DNA of 64,000 bases. Origin: Oceanicaulis alexandrii DSM 11625 (GTDB lineage: Bacteria > Pseudomonadota > Alphaproteobacteria > Caulobacterales > Maricaulaceae). The notes beneath the pieces are model-generated. The model was given only the letters and a program-made list of their open reading frames with translations, made no database searches and was not told where the DNA came from. Below are positions 59,117 through 64,000 of the stretch, one piece after another. The translations under genes and the position numbers were made by a program. The stretch covers positions 2,108,001-2,172,000 of the forward strand of contig NZ_ATUP01000001.1 of NCBI RefSeq assembly GCF_000420265.1, given 5' to 3'. The stretch's first letter is position 1. The number at the start of each line of letters is the position of its first letter.

Positions 59117-60382
59117 ATGACATTGACTTATGAACGGGGGCGCTTGGCCCTCTTCCTCGCCGCGTGCAGCGCAGCGTGGAGCCTGGCTTTGACCGGGTGC
59201 GGCGATGCTGCGCCGGGAGAGCTTTCACATTCGCATGCGGACGAGAATGATCACGCTGACGGCCACGCGCCTCTTGGTGAGGCGGGTGAGTCTGACCCGT
59301 CCGGCCACGCTGACTCCCACACCGATATCGCGCTGACCGACGCCGAGCGCGATGCGCTCGGCGTGGTGCTGGGCGCGGTCAGCCGCGGGCCGGTCGACGG
59401 CTGGGTCGAGCTGCCCGGCGAGGTGCGCTTTGATGAGAACCGCATCGCTCTGGTCTCGGCGCCGGTTGAGGGCGTGATCCGAGACGTGTTCGCCAGCGTC
59501 GGCGATCAGGTGCGGCAAGGCGATGTGCTGGCGGTGCTCGACAGCCGGGAGCTGGCCGAAGCCAAGGCGGCCTATCTATCGACCCTGGCGTCGCTGGAAT
59601 TGGTGCGGCCCGAATTTGAGCGCGAGCGCGAACTTTTTGACCGCGGCGTGTCCACCGAAAGCCGGTTTCAGACCGCGCGCCGGGCGCTGGAAGAAGCCCG
59701 CATCGCCGTCAGAAGCGCGCAATACCAGCTGGACGCGCTGGGCGTGGATGAGACCGCCCGCGACGCCTTGGCGGATCCTGAGACGGGGGCGCTCAGCCGT
59801 TACGCCTTGATCGCGCCCATGGACGGCGTGATCACCGAGCGCCATGCGGTGCGCGGTGAATTCGCCGAGGCTGGCGATGTGGAGCCGACCTTCGTCATCG
59901 CCGATTCCCGCCAGGTCTGGGTGGATGCGGCGATCTACGGGCCGGACATGTTGCGGGTCCGTCAGGGCGCTCGCGCCCGCATCCGGCTTGCTGACGCGGA
60001 GCAGATCGCCTCGGTCGTCAGTTTCGTGGCGCCCCAGATCGGCGAGGCGACCCGGACCGGTCTGGCGCGCCTGATCGTGGACAATGCGGACGGGCGGCTG
60101 ATGCCCGGCGCGTTCGTGACGGTCGAGCTTGAGGACGCAGCGGCGGCGCAAAGCCTGCGGGCGCCGGCGAGCGCCATCCAGATGCTGGAGGGCGAGACGG
60201 TGGTGTTCGTCCCTGAGGGCGACAGGTTTGAGGCGCGCCCGGTCCGCCTGGGCCGTCGCGGGCCGGACTATGTCGAGATCGTCTCCGGGCTCGCTTTGGG
60301 CGATGCGCTTGTGGTGGAGGGCGCCTTTGCGCTCAAGGCCGAACTTCAAAAAGGGGAGTTTGGTGATGGCCACGCCCATTAA
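59117..60382 (+). CDS. Heavy-metal RND efflux periplasmic adaptor (CzcB/CusB-type)
   Basis: This 421-residue membrane fusion protein has a lipoprotein-like signal (lipobox LTGC, Cys ~28) followed by a His/Asp-rich metal-binding stretch (HSHADENDHADGHAP and DSHTDI). Its core has the lipoyl half-motif VSAPVEGVIRDVFASVGDQVRQGDVLAVLDS, a long coiled-coil hairpin, then the second half ALIAPMDGVITERHAVRGE and a beta-barrel. The C-terminus ends GDGHAH, another His cluster. It bridges the RND pump to an outer membrane channel. The pump gene starts 17 bp inside this gene's end. No outer-membrane factor gene is next to it. Confidence 0.9.
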   Translation: MTLTYERGRLALFLAACSAAWSLALTGCGDAAPGELSHSHADENDHADGHAPLGEAGESDPSGHADSHTDIALTDAERDALGVVLGAVSRGPVDGWVELPGEVRFDENRIALVSAPVEGVIRDVFASVGDQVRQGDVLAVLDSRELAEAKAAYLSTLASLELVRPEFERERELFDRGVSTESRFQTARRALEEARIAVRSAQYQLDALGVDETARDALADPETGALSRYALIAPMDGVITERHAVRGEFAEAGDVEPTFVIADSRQVWVDAAIYGPDMLRVRQGARARIRLADAEQIASVVSFVAPQIGEATRTGLARLIVDNADGRLMPGAFVTVELEDAAAAQSLRAPASAIQMLEGETVVFVPEGDRFEARPVRLGRRGPDYVEIVSGLALGDALVVEGAFALKAELQKGEFGDGHAH

Positions 60383-63300
60383 CGCCGCGCCTTCGGCGGC
60401 TTTCAGCTTGGTTCGAAACATTGTCTCGGCGCGCAGCCTCGCGGCGCTGCTTTTCCTGGCCGTGCTAGCTGCGGGCGTCTGGGCCTGGCGCACCACGCCG
60501 GTGGACGCCTTTCCCGACATCACCCCGCCGCTGGTTCAGGTCTTCACGACGACGGACGGGCTGTCGCCCCAGGAGGTGGAGCGCTATGTGACCTTCCCGG
60601 TGGAGACCGTGATGAGCGGCCTGCCCGGCGTGCGGCAGGTGCGCTCGAACTCAAGCTTCGGCCTGTCCGTGGTGACGGTGTATTTCGAAGACGGGACGGA
60701 TATTTATCTGGCGCGCCAGCTGGTGTCTGAACGTCTGGCGGCGGCGCGAGACGCTATCCCGGACGGCTTTGGCGAGCCTGAACTCGGGCCGCTCGCCTCG
60801 GGGCTGGGCCAGGTCCTGTTTTACTATCTCGACAGCGCGGATGGCGATCTGATCGGTCTGCGCACGGTGCAGGACTGGCTGGTGAAGCTTGACCTCCAGA
60901 CTGTGCCGGGGGTCGCTGAAGTGTTGTCGCTGGGCGGGTTTGAGCGCCAGTACCAGGTCAATGTGCGCCCCCAGGCGCTGGTCCAGTACGATCTGAGCAT
61001 GAGCCAAGTCGTAACCGCGCTCGAACGCGCGAACCTGAACGCCGGCGCGCAATACATTGTGGAGAATGGCGAGCAATACACCGTGCGCGCCGAGGGGCTT
61101 TTGCAAGGTGAGGCGGATTTGCGCCAGGTGGTCGTCAAGGCAGTGGACGGCGTGCCGGTGTTGATGAGCCAGATCGCCGAGATCGCCGTAGGCGGCGCCC
61201 CGAGGCAGGGGCTGGCCACCATGAATGGCGAGGGCGAGATCGTCGCCGGACTGGTCCTCAAACTGATCGGCGCCAATACGACCGCCGTTATCGAGGGCGT
61301 CCAGGCGCGCCTCGACGCCATTAATGAGGCCTTGCCCGACGGTGTGGTGGCGCGGCCCTATTATGACCAGTCCGAACTGGTCGGGCAGGCGGTCTCCACC
61401 ATGACGACCGCGCTCTGGCAGGGGGCGTTGCTGGTGGGGCTGGTCCTGATGGTGTTCATGGGCGGCTGGCGACCTGGACTTATCGTCGCCGCCTCGATCC
61501 CGTTTTCGGTCGCCTTCGCCCTGATCGCCATGCGGGGCTTCGGGGTGTCTGTGAACCTGATGTCTCTGGGCGGGATCGCCATCGCCATCGGCATGATGGT
61601 GGATGGCGCCGTGGTCATCGTCGAGAACGCTCGTCGGCATGTGTCCGAGACGGCGCACAGCGATCGCGCGAGCGTCATCGCCGGTGCGGTGACGGAGGTG
61701 CTCAAACCCTTGAGCGTCTCCATCGCCATTGTGATGCTGGTCTTCCTGCCGATTCTCACCTTGCAGGGTGTGGAGGGCAAGACCTTCCGGCCGCTCGCTT
61801 TCTCCGTCATCCTCGCCATGGCGGGGTCTTTGGTGTTTGCGCTGGTGATCGCGCCGTCCGCATCGCGGTTTTTGAGAGTCTCGCGCGCTCAGGCGGTCAG
61901 CGCAGGACGGATCGACCGGCTGATGGGGCGGGCGATCGGGTTTTTCGTGGGTCGGCGCAGCCTGGCCGCCGGCTTGGCGGCGGTGATGCTGCTCATGGGC
62001 GGTCTGGCGTATACCCGGCTCGGTTCGGAGTTCTCGCCGCGTCTGAACGAGGGCGATATTCTGGTGCGTCTGACCATGGCGCCGTCGATTTCACTCGAAG
62101 CGGCGGGCGAGACCGTTACGCGGTTTGAACGGCAAGTGCTTGAGCGCTTTCCCGAGGTCGAGCGTGTGGTGACGCGCGTGGGTCGCGGCGAGGTGGGCGC
62201 CCATGCCGATCCAGTCAACAATGCGGAAGCCTTTCTGGCGCTCAAACCGCGGTCAGACTGGGTGACGGCCCGCAATCAGGCTCAGTTGCTTGATCAGATG
62301 AGTGAAGCGTTCGAGGATTTCCCCGGCGCCCAGTTCAACTTCACCCAGCCGATCGCCGCCGCGACCGATGAGCTGCTGACGGGATCGCGCGCCGAGATCG
62401 CCATCAAGCTGTTTGGTCCTGATACGGATGTGCTGGCGCGACAGGCGAACCGCATCGCTTCGGTGGTGGGCGGCGTGCGCGGCGCAGCGGATGTGCAGGT
62501 GGAACAGGTCACCGGCGCGCCGCAGATCAGCATCGTGGTGGATCGCGCCGCCATCGCCCGCTACGGCCTGCAGGTCGCAGACGTTCTGGAGACGGTCCGA
62601 CAGGCGGTCGGCGGCGCCCAGGCGGGGCAGGTCTATGACGGGGTGCGCCGGTTTGACATTGTCGCCCGCTATGCCGAAGCCGATCGGGACACGCCTGAAC
62701 GCATCGCCCGCACCCTGATAGAGGGGCCCAATGGCGAGCGCATGCCGCTGGGCGCCCTGGCGCGGGTGGAGCGCATTGAAGGGCCACGTCAGGTGACGCG
62801 CGAGAACGGACGGCGTTTCATCACCATTCAGAGCAATGTGAGGGCGCGCGATATCGGCTCCTTCGTGGAAGCGGCGCGCGCCGCCGTAGAGCAAGAGGTG
62901 GATCTGCCGCCCGGCTATCTCGTGGAATGGGGCGGCCAGTTCGAGTTGCAGCAACAGGCGAACACCCGGTTCGCCATGATCATCCCGGTGACGTTGGCGC
63001 TGGTCTTTGTCTTGTTGCTCATGTCGTTCAACCGCCTCAAAAGCGCGGTCCTGATCGTGTTGAACATCCCGCTGGCGCTGGTTGGCGGGCTGGTGGCGCT
63101 GTGGGCGTCGGGGCTGAATCTGTCGGTGCCAGCGTCCGTGGGCTTTATCGCCCTGTTCGGCATTGCGCTGGGCAACGCCATGGTCCTGGTGTCCTTTCTG
63201 GACCGTCTGGCGGTCACGCAGCGCGATCGCCGCGCGTTGAGCGTGACGGGCGCGCTGTTGCGAGTCCGGCCTGTTCTGATGACGGCGTCCACGACCTTGC

Positions 63301-63524
63301 TGGGATTGGCGCCCTTATTGTTCGCCGATGGCGTGGGCTCGGAAGTGCAGCGCCCGCTAGCGGTTGTTGTGATCGGCGGTCTGGTCAGTTCGACCCTGGT
63401 GACCCTGTTCATCCTGCCTGCGGTCTACGCCTGGTTCGCGCCAGCCTATCCCGAACACCCGCAAGATCTTGAAATACAAGGAGGGCCGACAGGATCGCAA
63501 AAAACCGCGCCAGAATTAGGGTAA
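60366..63524 (+). CDS. Heavy-metal efflux RND pump (CusA/CzcA family)
   Basis: This 1052-residue inner membrane pump exports metal ions across both membranes using the proton gradient. It has the RND layout: helix 1 with LAALLFLAVLAAGVWAW, a first periplasmic loop with TTPVDAFPDITPPLVQVFT, helices 2-6, a second large loop, and helices 7-12. The helix-4 motif reads AIGMMVDGAVVIVEN (Asp413, Glu420). CzcA-type pumps usually have DFG-x3-DGA-x3-VEN, CusA AIG-x3-DAA-x3-IEN, so this one is intermediate and the cargo (monovalent or divalent) is open. The frame opens in the adaptor; I chose the ATG at 60366 (GGGGAG upstream). Confidence 0.93.
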   Translation: MATPINAAPSAAFSLVRNIVSARSLAALLFLAVLAAGVWAWRTTPVDAFPDITPPLVQVFTTTDGLSPQEVERYVTFPVETVMSGLPGVRQVRSNSSFGLSVVTVYFEDGTDIYLARQLVSERLAAARDAIPDGFGEPELGPLASGLGQVLFYYLDSADGDLIGLRTVQDWLVKLDLQTVPGVAEVLSLGGFERQYQVNVRPQALVQYDLSMSQVVTALERANLNAGAQYIVENGEQYTVRAEGLLQGEADLRQVVVKAVDGVPVLMSQIAEIAVGGAPRQGLATMNGEGEIVAGLVLKLIGANTTAVIEGVQARLDAINEALPDGVVARPYYDQSELVGQAVSTMTTALWQGALLVGLVLMVFMGGWRPGLIVAASIPFSVAFALIAMRGFGVSVNLMSLGGIAIAIGMMVDGAVVIVENARRHVSETAHSDRASVIAGAVTEVLKPLSVSIAIVMLVFLPILTLQGVEGKTFRPLAFSVILAMAGSLVFALVIAPSASRFLRVSRAQAVSAGRIDRLMGRAIGFFVGRRSLAAGLAAVMLLMGGLAYTRLGSEFSPRLNEGDILVRLTMAPSISLEAAGETVTRFERQVLERFPEVERVVTRVGRGEVGAHADPVNNAEAFLALKPRSDWVTARNQAQLLDQMSEAFEDFPGAQFNFTQPIAAATDELLTGSRAEIAIKLFGPDTDVLARQANRIASVVGGVRGAADVQVEQVTGAPQISIVVDRAAIARYGLQVADVLETVRQAVGGAQAGQVYDGVRRFDIVARYAEADRDTPERIARTLIEGPNGERMPLGALARVERIEGPRQVTRENGRRFITIQSNVRARDIGSFVEAARAAVEQEVDLPPGYLVEWGGQFELQQQANTRFAMIIPVTLALVFVLLLMSFNRLKSAVLIVLNIPLALVGGLVALWASGLNLSVPASVGFIALFGIALGNAMVLVSFLDRLAVTQRDRRALSVTGALLRVRPVLMTASTTLLGLAPLLFADGVGSEVQRPLAVVVIGGLVSSTLVTLFILPAVYAWFAPAYPEHPQDLEIQGGPTGSQKTAPELG

Positions 63525-63553
63525 ATCTGGTATTCTGGCGTCGGGAGGCGCGC

Positions 63554-64000
63554 ATGTCTGACGGGCGCAGTCGAGGTTTGGGAGCCATGCTGGCGGGGCT
63601 AAGTCTCGCCATCTGCGGCGGTTTTGCGGCGCAGGCCCAGACCGCGCAGCCGGCCCGTCTCGCTCAGCCCCAGAATATCCCCCGGCCAGACCAGCCGGTC
63701 GCGGCCGAAGTGGACTGGGACGCGGTGCGCGCTGATGTCGCCCGAAGCCAGAGCGCCGGGCGGCTGACAGCGGCGCGGCCTGTGATCTTTCCGGTGCTGC
63801 CGCGCAATCTTGAGGCTGGCCAATCCATCGAGACAGAGGTTCCGATCCTGACGCCGAGCACTGCGGCGCTGGGGTTTGAGCGTCAGGCCGAGGTCCTTCT
63901 GTTCGCCCGCGGAGACTTTTACACGCTCGTCATCCAGGGCGAAGGCGTCATCATCGAGGTGTTCGGCACCCGGCTGGCCCATGCACCGGTCGAGGATGCG
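63554..64000 (+). CDS. Secreted protein, N-terminal part (cut by window end)
   Basis: An ORF starts with ATG at 63554 (GGGAGG upstream) and stays open for 149 codons to the window end. It has a signal peptide (LAGLSLAICGGFAAQAQ, about residues 14-30), then a Pro/Ala-rich segment and a domain with VPILTPSTAALGFERQAEV and DFYTLVIQGEGVIIEVFGTR. I do not recognise a family. It is 29 bp after the RND pump stop, so it may be in that operon, but it does not look like an outer-membrane factor of the TolC type in this part. Confidence 0.7.
   Translation, partial: MSDGRSRGLGAMLAGLSLAICGGFAAQAQTAQPARLAQPQNIPRPDQPVAAEVDWDAVRADVARSQSAGRLTAARPVIFPVLPRNLEAGQSIETEVPILTPSTAALGFERQAEVLLFARGDFYTLVIQGEGVIIEVFGTRLAHAPVEDA

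Noticed and set aside
1-64000. CRISPR array, insertion sequence or prophage
   Set aside because: No regularly spaced repeats, transposase, integrase or phage gene was seen on either strand.

Overview
This window is GC-rich (roughly 60-65 % by eye), densely coded chromosomal DNA from an alphaproteobacterium. The cell-cycle regulator ctrA and its phosphotransferase chpT sit near a full chemotaxis operon and fliIJ. Together with several TonB-dependent receptors (TBDRs) and mostly housekeeping content, this points to a stalked or dimorphic marine lineage such as Maricaulis, Oceanicaulis or Hyphomonas. That placement is inferred from gene content; no species was identified by search. No insertion sequence, prophage, integrase or CRISPR array was seen.

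Layout. 0-4 kb: the 3' end of clpB, a glyoxalase-superfamily protein, a dienelactone hydrolase, an M23 peptidase and a small membrane protein. 4-10.3 kb: chpT, then cheA-cheW-cheY-cheB-cheR in tight order. 10.3-15.6 kb: a secreted protein of unknown function, fliJ and fliI on the minus strand, a lysine-2,3-aminomutase-like radical SAM gene, and ctrA behind a promoter region with five GANTC (CcrM-type) sites. 15.6-32.3 kb: metabolic and envelope genes (second dienelactone hydrolase, ZntB-like transporter, TBDR, PQQ-type sugar dehydrogenase, CelD-type acetyltransferase, rmuC, esterase), the translation genes def, truA and fmt, two SDRs, a Kazal-domain lipoprotein and a YtcJ-like amidohydrolase. 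32.3-39.9 kb: a long minus-strand run rpmH-rnpA-yidC-engB-(DUF1036 protein)-(nucleotidase)-dapD-dapE-(membrane protein), with several 4-nt overlaps. engB appears to start at a CTG.

40-47.4 kb: a GST, a TVP38 membrane protein joined to a mercuric-reductase-like flavoprotein and a histidine kinase, two possible small genes, and a GNAT/RimK-type ATP-grasp pair. 47.4-53.9 kb: gamma-glutamyltransferase and a LysR regulator face a TBDR and a P1-family peptidase, which looks like a peptide-scavenging locus. 54-58.4 kb: a small YfiR-like periplasmic protein, a short TBDR and a methyl-accepting chemotaxis protein lie in line and may form a sensory unit across both membranes. 58.5-64 kb: tRNA-Arg(ACG), a heavy-metal RND efflux set (metal-binding small protein, lipoprotein adaptor, CusA/CzcA pump) and the start of a secreted protein cut by the window end.

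Functional links. ChpT passes phosphate to CtrA, which in related bacteria controls flagellar genes; the che operon and fliIJ therefore place cell-cycle output and motility within 12 kb. The most interesting candidates are the YfiR-like/TBDR/MCP set, the GNAT/ATP-grasp pair, the modified CheA and the ctrA control region.
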